DNA of 64,000 nt from Botryotinia globosa (Eukaryota > Ascomycota > Leotiomycetes > Helotiales > Sclerotiniaceae). Location: NCBI GenBank assembly GCA_014898425.1, contig RCSZ01000015.1:62001-126000 (forward strand), in the 5' to 3' direction. Shown in pieces: positions 12,625 to 23,101 of the stretch. Made by a program: the position numbers and the translations under genes. The notes beneath the pieces are model-generated. The model did no database searches and had not been told where the DNA came from. It was given only the letters and a program-made list of their open reading frames with translations. How positions within the stretch are numbered: position 1 is the stretch's first letter; each line of letters begins with the position of its first letter.

Positions 12625-13755
12625 CTATTGTTGATAAACCTTAACCGAATTAATCAACCAATAAGCTGGCGCAAACGCCGCAGGATTCGCTCCTACATAG
12701 GCGTTACATGTACTCGCAACGCTAGCGCAATTCCCACTCGACCAAACCGATCCCGCCCAATCCCCACAAAACGTCGTATCGAAAACAATTTGTTGATTCG
12801 CAAAGAAACTATCAATATTACACCCACTTCCTCCATTGAATGCCACGAGGGGTAATCCCCAATTACCCGTTACGGGTTTTCCGGCAGTGACATCAGCGGG
12901 TACACTACCTCGAGGCCAGAACCAGACATAGATACCGGAGGATTCCCACTGCATGGCATAGACACCTCCACCAACAGAATTGAAACCATTTCCGTAGGAA
13001 TTGGCTTTATTGGTAAGTACACCACAACCATTGTAGCCGCTGTTAGAATTGCAATTCGGATCGCTCAAGGTAATACCGGGTTGAGAACCAGCTGTATTGA
13101 TTACACAGCCAGGTCCGGTATGTAAGGTCATGCTATTTGTGCCGGCGAGATTAACACCTTCGATGACGTCGATTTCTCTAGGATATAGTCAGAATTTCAG
13201 GTGTGGTGGAGAAGTCCGGGTATAAGCGAGAGAAAAGAAAGATGCGAAAGAACTTACCCTCCAAATGGCCAATTAGGACCAACGAGCCAAACTAGAAGAA
13301 TTATTAGTCAAACATGGAACCTAAACTTTTCGAAAGAATTACTCACAAGCGGGCCAGATTCCGCAGATGGATCCAGGCATATGGGCAATATCAGCAATGA
13401 AAAGACCATGATTATATGCCTTATTACTCGTAAGTCTGACTGATGCACGACCAGCTGAAGGGTTAACCGTTTTATGATCAACACCTAAGTAGACCTGGGC
13501 ATGATTGGTGTTGATGAGACCCTGTGCTGAGGCAGCTGATTGAGATTGATATGATACATATCCATGAGTAGGATCTTCACCCGTGAAGAAGCTAAATGAA
13601 GAGAGGAAGTTGGCAGAGTTGTAAGTGTCCTTGAGGTTATAAGTAGCAGTGGCATACTGTTGATAGGTTCCTTGAATATATGGAGCCAGAGCAGTAATTG
13701 TGAGAGGTAAGGATAGTAAGAGATTCGTGTAAAGGAAGGTAGATCTAGGAGACAT
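12625..13755 (-). CDS. Secreted glycoside hydrolase family 16 beta-glucanase
   Basis: Probable endo-1,3(4)-beta-glucanase acting outside the cell on its own or foreign beta-glucans. Three exons: 13755-13347, a 34-base exon 13291-13258 and 13177-12625; joined product 331 residues. An N-terminal signal peptide is clear (TFLYTNLLLSLPLTITALA). The GH16 signature spans exons 2 and 3: GPNWPFGGEIDVIEGVN, with catalytic Glu149, Asp151 and Glu154 in the E-x-D-x-x-E arrangement. Aromatic substrate-cleft residues follow (GVYAMQWESSGIYVWFWP). Even cysteine number in the C-terminal half suggests disulfides. No GPI signal or carbohydrate-binding module is present. Linkage preference is undecided. Confidence 0.92.
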
Positions 13756-15599
13756 CTTGATTGATCAAGGATAGATGTGTGGAATGAAGATGATTACACA
13801 AGAATTTACAGAGGCTGTAAAAGCCAGTGGATATTACGCTTTAAGGAAGGGAAATTCAAGAAGTCAAATCAGAAGGAGTGTAAGATCTGCCATTGGAAGA
13901 TCCAAAGTGGACAAGATGAGCACTTATATGCTCACTATAGAAAAAGCTATCACTTTCCCAAGACGACAATGAGTGTTTAATTAGATCACTTGCCATGAAC
14001 CACACCGCCGAGTTTAAAAATCATTCCCGTCTTGTGAGTGTAACATGCTTCCTTGTCCATCAGAGTTACAAAAGAAACACAGCGAAAGGTTGTAACGTAA
14101 TCAAGTATCTTCTGATATCCAAACCATGTGCGAAAATCCGGGGTAGTGTCCCAATAGTCCGGATTTCAGTCTGACAATTGCGAAACTTCCAATTTCTCAT
14201 TTCAGTGAAACGATTCAGATAATTCGGGGTATCAAATTCTTCCTCGACTGAGACATTACTTTCTTCTTGCACAAACAGTTCTAGTTCTGAGTTGACGGAA
14301 TAATGCTGAACATTGTATTTCTTTTCAGATATCGAGAACTTGAGTTCAATCCACCTGTCCGGACTATTTGATGCTCTAATCCGGAGTATTTGATCATCTC
14401 AATTCTTGGCATGCCTGGACCTGAAGAATTTGATATTTATTCGCCGAATTGTACTTTCCAATTTAACTTGCAATATCCGAATCCATAAAGCTTGTGCCGG
14501 ACAAGAGACGGAGGGCAGAAGGCAGAAGGCAGGCAGTAATACATATGAGTGACCAGAACATGCGAACAACATCCCCACGAATGAAAGTTATGAGAAGACA
14601 TATTATATCTTATCATTTACGCCAACATCAAAGCCACAGTGTTTGTAGTTCAATGTTGATCGTTTCCCATGCATCCATGTATACTCTTTTTAATTAAGGG
14701 GTATTGCTACGGAATATTCATGACCACTTGAGACACAAAGATCTGAGCCTCAGCCACTCGACAATCTGACAGAAGTAACCTGAACACTAAGTGAGCCCTG
14801 CAGAAATTACAGATTACCTATTGAATTGCCAAATGAGTGTTGAAGATTTCGTTTCAAAGAGTGTCAGCAGCGTAGTATCGATCTTTGAATTATGCGTTGT
14901 TTACCCTCGTGAACCAAATTACCGGACCCTTTTCTATATCGGCTGATATCTTCATCTAGTACTTCACAATCATTTGATCGTGTATTACCACCGAGTATAA
15001 GTCCGAATGATTTCATTAACACTTGTCTCGTTCTTTCTTGGTATTTTTTGACCATGGGGAAAAATCCTCAAAAACGCGGGGATGTAAGACCTCGGTAGTG
15101 GTTGTGCATGACATGGTATGGTATCGTGGTGTTGACGGCATGAAAGGATACTTTGCTGCTTATAATCTAATAAGCATGTTCTAACCATACAAGCAGTTCC
15201 ATACTGACCTAGTTTATCAATCCTTCCGAGGTATGAGATTCAGTCTAATTTACAATCCCGTCAACCTTCTAGTGACATAGGTTGTATTGATTGTTTAAGC
15301 GGACCTGAGTCTTAACCCTATCAGATCCCAGTAGTGATTTTCCCACCCGACGCAGTAAATAGATCTAATCAGATTTTGCAAATCCAAAAAAGGTTAGTTG
15401 TAGTTCAAAAGAAGTATAAAATTTCAATACTTATTTGTATACTTTTCTTCAACTGTCGAAAACAAGAGGAAATCTTTTTAAACTTGCTCCCTTGCTATAA
15501 AAATTCTAGACTGAACTAATAACACTAGACGCTAGTTTGGAAACCACTTTTTAACGCTAGTGGTCGTTATCATACCTTCACTCCATAACCAATTCATCA
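13756..15599. other. Intergenic region
   Basis: About 1.8 kb without a supportable gene. It holds several short open frames with no domain, a GGCAGAAGGCAGAAGGCAGG short tandem repeat near 14513-14533, and repeated TCCGGA/TCCGGAT words between 14130 and 14400 of unknown meaning. Confidence 0.55.
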
Positions 15600-16844
15600 T
15601 CAGGACCAATGATCAGTACCATACCAAGCTGGATCCCAAAAAGTACGTAGTTGTACACCTTCGCTTCTTTCATTATATAAATGACCGCGACGAAGAGAAT
15701 TCAAAGGCAAAGTTACAGCCTCAGTTGGATCTTTAGCAAGGGCAATGCAACTACACATAGTATCCTCATCACTATCAGTATCAACAAATCCCCCCATACA
15801 AAATCTCAATATATCATCAGTCAAAAGATCCTCATGTTCTTCCAATCTTGGCTCCCTACGAATAGGTCCTCCTCTAGTTCCATCCATTTCCCATAACCAC
15901 CCATCTTCACCCCTGACAAAAGCCACAAAATTTCGTCTCGGCTTCTCGGCTTTTCCTGTTGGTGATGCTTTATCCCCTAAACCAGCAATAGCCTGGTGAG
16001 CGTCTTCATAATTTTGGTCATTATATAACATTATTGCTCGGTCATCAGGTGCCAAGGGAATAGATCGTTGATAGAGTCTAGATAATATGGTTTCAGGGAG
16101 AATATATCTATGAGCCTGTCCATTTAAAAGGCAATGTAAGAGACCCATAGATCCGCAAGCATCAGCAATTACTCGTTTGAACCAAATCACAGGTTGATCA
16201 GGTCCGCTCCCTTTATAAGGTGGTTTTGCCATTTCCTTTGCACGTGTAATTGAATCCCAGGTAGATGTGAAAGGTATAGAAAAGAGGAGAGCATAGACAG
16301 GACGAGGTATGTTTTTCAATGAATCCGTTCCAGTCAATGAACAGACATCATAAAACTTAAGAGCGGGAGAAAGTCCAAGTTTAATGGCAAGTGCATTCAT
16401 CACTTCTGATTTATTTTCTGATTTGCTGTCAGTGTTTTTTCTTGAGCGAAAAGAATGAGAATAGAAGTTCTCCATACCAAGTTTCGTAAAGGTCAGTCTG
16501 TTGTCGACCATTCTTGCACCTGATGGTCTCAAGTTCATTTGGGGAGTCAGATTCAGAGAAGTCCCAGGATCAATGTCCCTCGTGTTTGTCAATATAGGTG
16601 CTGCTTTTATTGCTTTCGAAGAACTCTCAGATTCCGGAATCTGAGATACCAGCGGTCTTGTCGGAAATTCCTCAAGTTCTGAATCTGACGATACCAGTGA
16701 TTCTGTTGTTGAATATTCAAATTCCGGTTCCATTTCAAAGACTTTATGTTTTGGATCATCAAGATCAATCTTTTCAGTTGCTGGAAAGAACATATCCGAC
16801 GTATCATAAATATCAAGGGCGTCTGAGTTCGGATTGAAAGTCAT
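15600..16844 (-). CDS. Ubiquitin C-terminal hydrolase (peptidase C12) homologue, active site altered
   Basis: Single-exon gene of 414 residues. The open frame extends upstream only from a non-ATG codon, so the start is the ATG at 16844. Residues 1-145 are acidic, Ser/Glu-rich and probably disordered; a UCH catalytic domain follows. Matches to the family in order: LGLSPALKFYDVCSL, IPRPVYALLFSIPFT, VIWFKRVIADACGSMGLLH, KPRRNFVAFV and GWLWEMDGTRGGPI. The nucleophile Cys230 and the catalytic Asp321 are kept. The oxyanion Gln, six residues before the Cys in UCH-L3, is Arg224 here. The catalytic His that starts the H-F-I-A-F strand is Asn305. Known UCH enzymes cleave small adducts from ubiquitin C-termini; with these changes the protein is probably weak or inactive and may bind ubiquitin instead. 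Loss of activity is inferred. Confidence 0.87.
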   Translation of the reverse strand: MTFNPNSDALDIYDTSDMFFPATEKIDLDDPKHKVFEMEPEFEYSTTESLVSSDSELEEFPTRPLVSQIPESESSSKAIKAAPILTNTRDIDPGTSLNLTPQMNLRPSGARMVDNRLTFTKLGMENFYSHSFRSRKNTDSKSENKSEVMNALAIKLGLSPALKFYDVCSLTGTDSLKNIPRPVYALLFSIPFTSTWDSITRAKEMAKPPYKGSGPDQPVIWFKRVIADACGSMGLLHCLLNGQAHRYILPETILSRLYQRSIPLAPDDRAIMLYNDQNYEDAHQAIAGLGDKASPTGKAEKPRRNFVAFVRGEDGWLWEMDGTRGGPIRREPRLEEHEDLLTDDILRFCMGGFVDTDSDEDTMCSCIALAKDPTEAVTLPLNSLRRGHLYNERSEGVQLRTFWDPAWYGTDHWS

Positions 16845-17233
16845 GATGAAAGGATGGATAATGTGGTAATATGTATAACTACTTGATGAATTGTGTTGTC
16901 CAAATTGATTGATCAATAACGTTGGTTTCAATTGTAATAAGTGTGATGTGAGTAGTCATGAAGTTGAAGCATTAATGGTATGTTGAAAGTAGCTGAGATA
17001 ATAAGTCATGACATGTCAACGCCTTCCTCTTTGGTAGATTGTCACAAGAGTTTTAGTTCATCAAAGTACTTTCTAGAAAGGAGGGTTCGAACAACATGAA
17101 TCAATTCAATATTTATTCACAACATGCACTCTGACATTCATCAAATCATCGCATATATCATTCAATCGTAATCATAGGAATCGTCTCCCGGGCACAAAAC
17201 TACTATCGATCCATGGTCAGTCATCAAACTTCG
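16845..17233. other. Intergenic region
   Basis: Upstream flank of the UCH gene and downstream flank of the MFS gene. I see no further feature. Confidence 0.5.
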
Positions 17234-19349
17234 TTACACATAAATCACTGACTGCCTTGTACCTTCCACTTCTACCAAAGCACGATGCTTCCATCTCGAC
17301 TCTCGACTCTCACCCCCAATTCTCCTTTCCAATCTCATAGCGACCATCAACCCCAAACCCAACAACCCCGCTGCCAAAACAAATCCACCATTCTCATCCA
17401 TCCCTTTTGCAAATCCTAAACTCCATACTCCTGTCCCCAAACAAGCACCTACTTGTTCCAAGATTCCCATTCTGACATAGAATTTTTCAATCTCTGATCT
17501 TCCACTTCCTTTTCCTTTGCAATTGGTTTCATCCACTTCTATTTCCAAATCTTGCAACAATCCTCGGGCCGAAGTTATATATCCCCCTTCTCTCACATTA
17601 TTCTCTTCCTCAAAATCATCAGAATCTCCTAAGCCCGAATGAAAAACTAAACCACTCCCCCAAGCAAGTAAAGCAACTTGTACCGGACTCCCCATCACAC
17701 TTCCTCCAATAGCCAACCAGAATATTGCTCCTCTTGTTGTTGGAAGTGCCAAGAGTATTAAACTCATAATATTAGCGAGCAAACTCCATTTTAGAACCAA
17801 GAAATCATTTCCCTCAATACATTCTATTCCCTCTCTTTCTTCAATTCCCGATTCGTTTTCTTCTTCGCTACGAATAAACAAGATTCGTAATTTTCTTCTT
17901 CGATTCATGAATTTCATGATTCGTGGGAGAAAGACTAGTAGGATACTTGAGCCCAATAAACAAAAACTGTAAATGGTAGTAGTAACATTATATGGAAGAT
18001 TTTGCGAAAGACTAGTGAATTGAGGGTAAAGGATATGGATTTTCAGCGAAAAAGTGACGAGAAAACCTAGAGATAGGAATAAAGTTTGCGGATTGATGCG
18101 AGAATTTGGTTTCGTGTGTGATGGAAAAAAGTTTGTATTCGTAGGTGATGATACGGATGAGATGTCGTGATTTGTTGAAGCTGGTATGGTTTCTGAATCG
18201 TCGTCTTGCTCGTTTTCTTCGTCAATGGAATCTCTATACCTTCCCCTTTCCATACCTGTATTCCTTTCTAAACTCTGTATGTTGGTATTTGACTCGATGA
18301 ATTTTCCTGAAGGTAAAAGCATCGCAATTCCAATAGAAAGAATCCGGAATCCAACCGCAAGCGCACAAATAACCCAAACACCATATTCATACTTCAACAG
18401 AAAGCCTGCGAACGAAAGAGCTTTGAAACTACTGAAAAGTTGTAGAGCTACGAGACGATATAAGGTAGAGGATCTAGATTAGTTATGATCAGCATTTTGA
18501 TATAAGAAAAGGTTCCAGAATATATGAGACGCCTGGGGAATGCAAGAAAAATATAATATGGTAAATCCAGGTATAAAGGCACTAGGGATAAACAGAAAAA
18601 CATACAAACGTCCATTCCCACCCTCAGAATCTGCCTCCTCACCAATATAAGTATATAACAAACTAACCATAACCACTTTTCCACCCCCTATCAGATCAAA
18701 AACCGGTATCAAATAAATCCATCTAATATCCCACGTATCAGAATTCCAACCTATCTCCCCATGAAATATTAGCATCTCCAAATATTAGCATCCCCAAAAA
18801 GTTCCAACCTCTAAAACACACAACCTATAATTTTCAATCCAAATCTAATTCTCCCCCAAATCTAATTACCTGGAAGAGATGAAAAGAAAACTCACACACA
18901 ACCACCCACCACACTCCCCCCAAAACTCCACTCCCAGCAACCAACCCCACAATCCCCCTCCTCATTCCCCATTTTCCTGCAATCCACCCCCAAGGTCCCG
19001 TCAGAAATATCCCCGGAATATAGCTCAAAAACTGAAATATCCCATTTATCTCGGCTATCCTTGATTGTACTGGTGGAGATTTACATATATCATCTGACGA
19101 TAAATATACCTCGGAAGAAGCGGAAGAAAAGGGAGAAGAAGAAGGAGTATAAGTGTTACAAATATATCGTTCGATGAGAGGGAGAAATGTAGAGCTGAGT
19201 AAGAGAGAAGAGATAGTTGAGAAGAGGAGGAGAAGTGTTGCTATTTGACTTGAAGTTAAATTTTTCATTTTGGATGGGAGTGAAAGGAGTGGAGAGCGAG
19301 GGAGATTGGGAGGAGCGAGAAGAGCGGGATAGAAGATTCGGCCGAGCAT
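17234..19349 (-). CDS. Major facilitator superfamily transporter, unknown substrate
   Basis: Three exons: 19349-18870, 18754-18606 and 18473-17234, giving 622 residues. An alternative acceptor at 18775 would add 7 in-frame residues. The open frame continues upstream of 19349 only from a non-ATG codon. Twelve or so hydrophobic segments are visible. The first half has SQIATLLLLFSTISSLLLSS, then a loop with Cys pairs, then IFQFLSYIPGIFLTGPWGWI and GKWGMRRGIVGLVAG, which resembles MFS motif A and its following helix. A long acidic cytosolic loop (SIDEENEQDDDSE) separates the halves, as in many MFS proteins. The second half ends EQVGACLGTGVWSLGFAKG. The product belongs in a membrane; no substrate can be assigned. 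Confidence 0.8.
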
Positions 19350-20618
19350 TGTCTTCGCTGGTTCGTTCAAAATGAAAGGTCTATAAGGTAGAATAACTAT
19401 TATTAATACGTTAAAAGGCAATGAATTATATCAAGTCCCATCTCTCGCTTAGGTGACTTGAAAGGGATGGGGAGGTAAAATTGAATTTGATAAGAGAAAA
19501 TGTTAAGTGGAAGCATATGCTTGCTATAAGATAGAACATGACGAGAATGAAGCGTATCTGAATAGATAAGATGGGATGAGAGCAATATAGTTAGTTACAC
19601 AGTGAGTACAAGCAGGTACAAGCAGGTACAAAGTACAAGTACAACAGATTCCAAATGACATGTTCCCATGCATAAATAAAGTCTGGAGAGTACAGTTGAC
19701 AAATTAAATACCGGCTCACCGATACCAAACCGTTCATTCTACCGAACAAGACATTTGTTTGTAGAAAATTGATACTGTACGGTCACGGTCACAAGCCCGC
19801 TTCATGACCTTCCCGAGGTCTTTCCACTTTCATACCCACCAACCCCTTCTCTCTTCCCCTATCTCTTCCCCTCTCTCTTCCCCTCCCCCTTCCTTCCAAC
19901 CTCAACCTCAACCTCAACCTCAATCTCAATCTCAGCCTCTCCCAATCCCAATCCCAATCCCGATCCCGTGCCTCCGCCTCCGCCTCCGCTTCCGTCCCTC
20001 AAATTCTAATTCCCTATCTCCCTATCTCACAGATTCACAAACCCATGCATTCACCCGCTCTACTTCAAATTAAGAAGAAAAAAACATCACACTGCTCCTA
20101 AAAATCCATGCACAAACTACACACAAAATATGCAAGTAATCCCTCGGCTGAAAATTCCAAGACGATGCACGACTTTGTCTTTGTACCCTCCCATCGTCGT
20201 ACTAGTATCGAAATTCTCAATCGTATTCTTCATTGTGAGATGAGATGAGATAACATGAGATAAGATGGAAAGATAGGATGAAGATAAAGAATGAAAAAAG
20301 AAGATCCGCTTGGTCTACTCTAACCGTCCTAGAATCTTCACATCTATATAATTCAATGAAATGACAACAGCTGATATTAGAATCAACCCAGATGATCAAT
20401 AACTCCCATTTCTAATTCTAAAGCTTCGAATTTTAATATCAATATGTCCTTCCCACCGGATCAATACCCCAAGAATATCCATCTTCCCGTCTTCCCAATG
20501 AAAATGCATACATACAAACATACATACAATGTCAATACCACGAAACACAATACCACAGAAGAATCTATCAAGTGCTCGTCCCTTCTCTTCTCTTCTCTTC
20601 TCATCTAAACTCTTCACT
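19350..20618. other. Intergenic region, CT-rich
   Basis: About 1.3 kb between two minus-strand genes. It contains the pyrimidine-rich hexanucleotide array listed separately and a short TACAAGCAGG-type repeat at 19611-19645. Open frames here are repeat translations. Confidence 0.55.
19898..19998. repeat. Compound hexanucleotide microsatellite
   Basis: Consecutive six-base arrays: about four AACCTC units shading into AATCTC, then about four CCCAAT units, then about three CCTCCG units. All keep a six-base register, which suggests one ancestral array that drifted. Confidence 0.85.
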
Positions 20619-21996
20619 CTAAATACCCAACCATCCCTTCCCTCTCTCATAAACATAAAAGCTTACCGCAACCATCGGCACAACCTTAACATAACCAATC
20701 GTCAACCCCACAAAGAAACCTCTCCATCCCCTCTCCCTAACAATCATCCTCGCCGTCTCCCCAATATGTAACCTTCTCCCATCTCCTACAGTTCCGCCAA
20801 CCTGCATTCGTCTCCTTATCACTTCCAAAGGATACGCACTCGTTTGAGACACCAATCCCGCTACACCACCCGCAAATAATTCCGCCCACGATCTAAGCGG
20901 TGCTGGTTTATTCTCCGCATAATGTGCTGGTTTCGGAAGTGTCGTGTACTGTTTTAAACTCTTATGTCTTAATAAATCTCCCGCAGTATCATGCGTTAAA
21001 AATGACATTCCAGCATATGGCAACATCCCCAATATTGTCGCTGAAAATCCTCTGTAAAAGTTCGCCAATCCACTTTTGGGAACAATACTCTGCACTGCAT
21101 TTTCTGCTCCGGCAACTAGACCTCCTACCCCAGTTGTTGTAGATAATTTAGGCTGCGGCGGAACTTCATGATATATTCTCCTACAAATTTCTCCCAACCC
21201 CGCGCTTCGTCCTTTTGTCTCGAACGCTAATCTAACCCTCATAACCTCTAGGGGATAAGTGAAAAATACACTTGTTACTCCCGCCAAACTACCGCTAATC
21301 AACCTTCTGAATGGCGTCTCGTATTCATGTTTTGGTATTATCGCTGCGCGGATTTGTTCATATGCTAGAAATTTAATCGCAGCATATGGAAATATACGGA
21401 GAATAGTCGCAGAATGTCCGCGAAAGAGTCCACGCAGTCCCTCATCGCTGTGAATGTCTCGCATGGCTGTGATGTAACCAAACCAGGAGCCGGTGTATTT
21501 GGCGAATTGAGGATTACTAGCTTGGAAGAGGATTTTTACTCGGTCGAGGGGGGCGACTACGGTTTTCGCCTGGGGTAAATGTTGTTAGATACATCGCTCT
21601 TGGTGCCCAAGATATTTCTTCCTGTAGATTTCGCAGATAGAAGTCGTAGAAGATTGAAGAGAGAATACATACTGCACTACCAGCCAATCCCCCCGCTAAC
21701 CCCGTTCTCCAAATATAATCCCAACTTTGTTTATTTTTAATCTCCTTTCCCACGGGCTTTAACCTCACCTCCTCTCCGATCCTCTCCTTCTGCCCCATTC
21801 TCGACTGCTTATTCCCCAATACTACCGTATCATCATCCGTTGGACAGATAGCTGGGGCGGATTTTCTTCTCCTATCGGCGACTGCGCTTGCCATAGTTTC
21901 GACTGTATTGTTGTCGTTTGTCTCTTGTGATCCGTTCTGTTTTGTAAATATATTTGTTGAGCTCGATGAGGCATCCTTGGTCATATCATTCCCCAT
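20619..21996 (-). CDS. LEU5: Mitochondrial carrier protein, LEU5/Graves-disease-carrier type (coenzyme A transport)
   Basis: Inner-membrane solute carrier. Two exons, 21996-21673 and 21569-20619, make 424 residues; the intron falls just before the first signature, joining AGSA to AKTVVAPLDRVKILFQ. Three carrier repeats are visible with PLDRVK, YPLEVMRVR and YPLEVIRRR at the odd-numbered helices. Aromatic/glycine matches follow each (GLFRGHSATILRIFPYAAIK, FYRGFSATILGMLPYAG, GFFVGLTIGYVKVVPMVAVS). The ARG/IFPYAAIKF pattern and an insert between repeats 1 and 2 match Leu5p and human SLC25A16/42-type carriers linked to CoA. The N-terminal 85 residues are polar and specific to filamentous fungi. 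Transport of CoA is inferred from the subfamily. Confidence 0.88.
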
Positions 21997-23101
21997 TTGT
22001 CTGAATCTTATTCCTCTCTCATCGATGAATGTACCATAATAATTGCTCTCATTCCATGGAGCAAAGTCTCTTTCAAGACTCCATTTGTAAATTTGCCAGT
22101 TCTTCGCAGGATCTTAAGGGATTGAATTGTTCGTGATGTTCGTAATATTTTGAAGAGATACCTTCAATCAAATCGCATGTGTGTATCTGTATCGTCTCTA
22201 TTTTCTGTTTACAATCTTCTGGGACCCTTCACCCGCAAACGTCATACTAGCGCCGTACAATCGGTCGGTACTCGGTAATCTTCCCCTCGCAGAAACGGAT
22301 ACACATTGGATATGGATGTTTATTTTGCCATGACCAAATACAATTTTCAAAGGTTTGAATTGTTACTTCAATATTCACAAAATTCAGACCAAATAGAAAC
22401 TTTCAATTTATATATATTTTTTCTCTTGTAAACTTGTAAACAACGATCCTCATTTTTAAAATCGAATTATCCCGTAAATCTTCTTCACACCTAATTACCT
22501 AATATAGAGACCAAAATTCTCAGTATCAAACCTCGGGTCTACGGTATTCATCGGCTTAACTTTATCAGCGTGATCAGCAGAGAGTTGATTCGTTAATATT
22601 TCCCTACAAGTAATATTTCCCCCGATATCAGAGAAGAGCATGATATCTAATAAAATGTCTAGCTAGAAGTCTCTGTGAAATTGGCTGTACTCGGTCGATT
22701 ATCAATTAACAGCACATTCATATGACTATATATATCAGGAGAACAAACTCCAAGAATGAGTTGGAAATTCAGAAGAAGAGTGGTATTTGCAAATTCAAAT
22801 ATTCATTTAACTACACCTTCAGACTTTTTCATCAATGTAAACCACCCATCCCTATTCCCATTCCATACCATTTTCATACCGAACACCTCCAGTGAAGACG
22901 ATAGATGAAGTAAATAATCAATCATCATCGATCAACCAGCAATCCCACAGATTATATACCTTTTTCCAACTCCCCATCCCCATTCCTATTTCCATACCAT
23001 CCCGCCCAATCACCATTTTTTAAGACTCGCTTCCTACCCTTCCCATATGCACTTGATTCATCCATCAATCCATCCATCCAATCAACTCAATAATTTTTAC
23101 T
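21997..23101. other. Intergenic region
   Basis: Contains the 5' flank of the carrier gene and the 3' flank of TSC1. No gene or clear repeat seen beyond CT-rich tracts near 22950-23060. Confidence 0.5.

Noticed and set aside
17080..17096. GGGTTCGAAC resembling a tRNA B box
   Set aside because: No matching A box or stems within tRNA distance.
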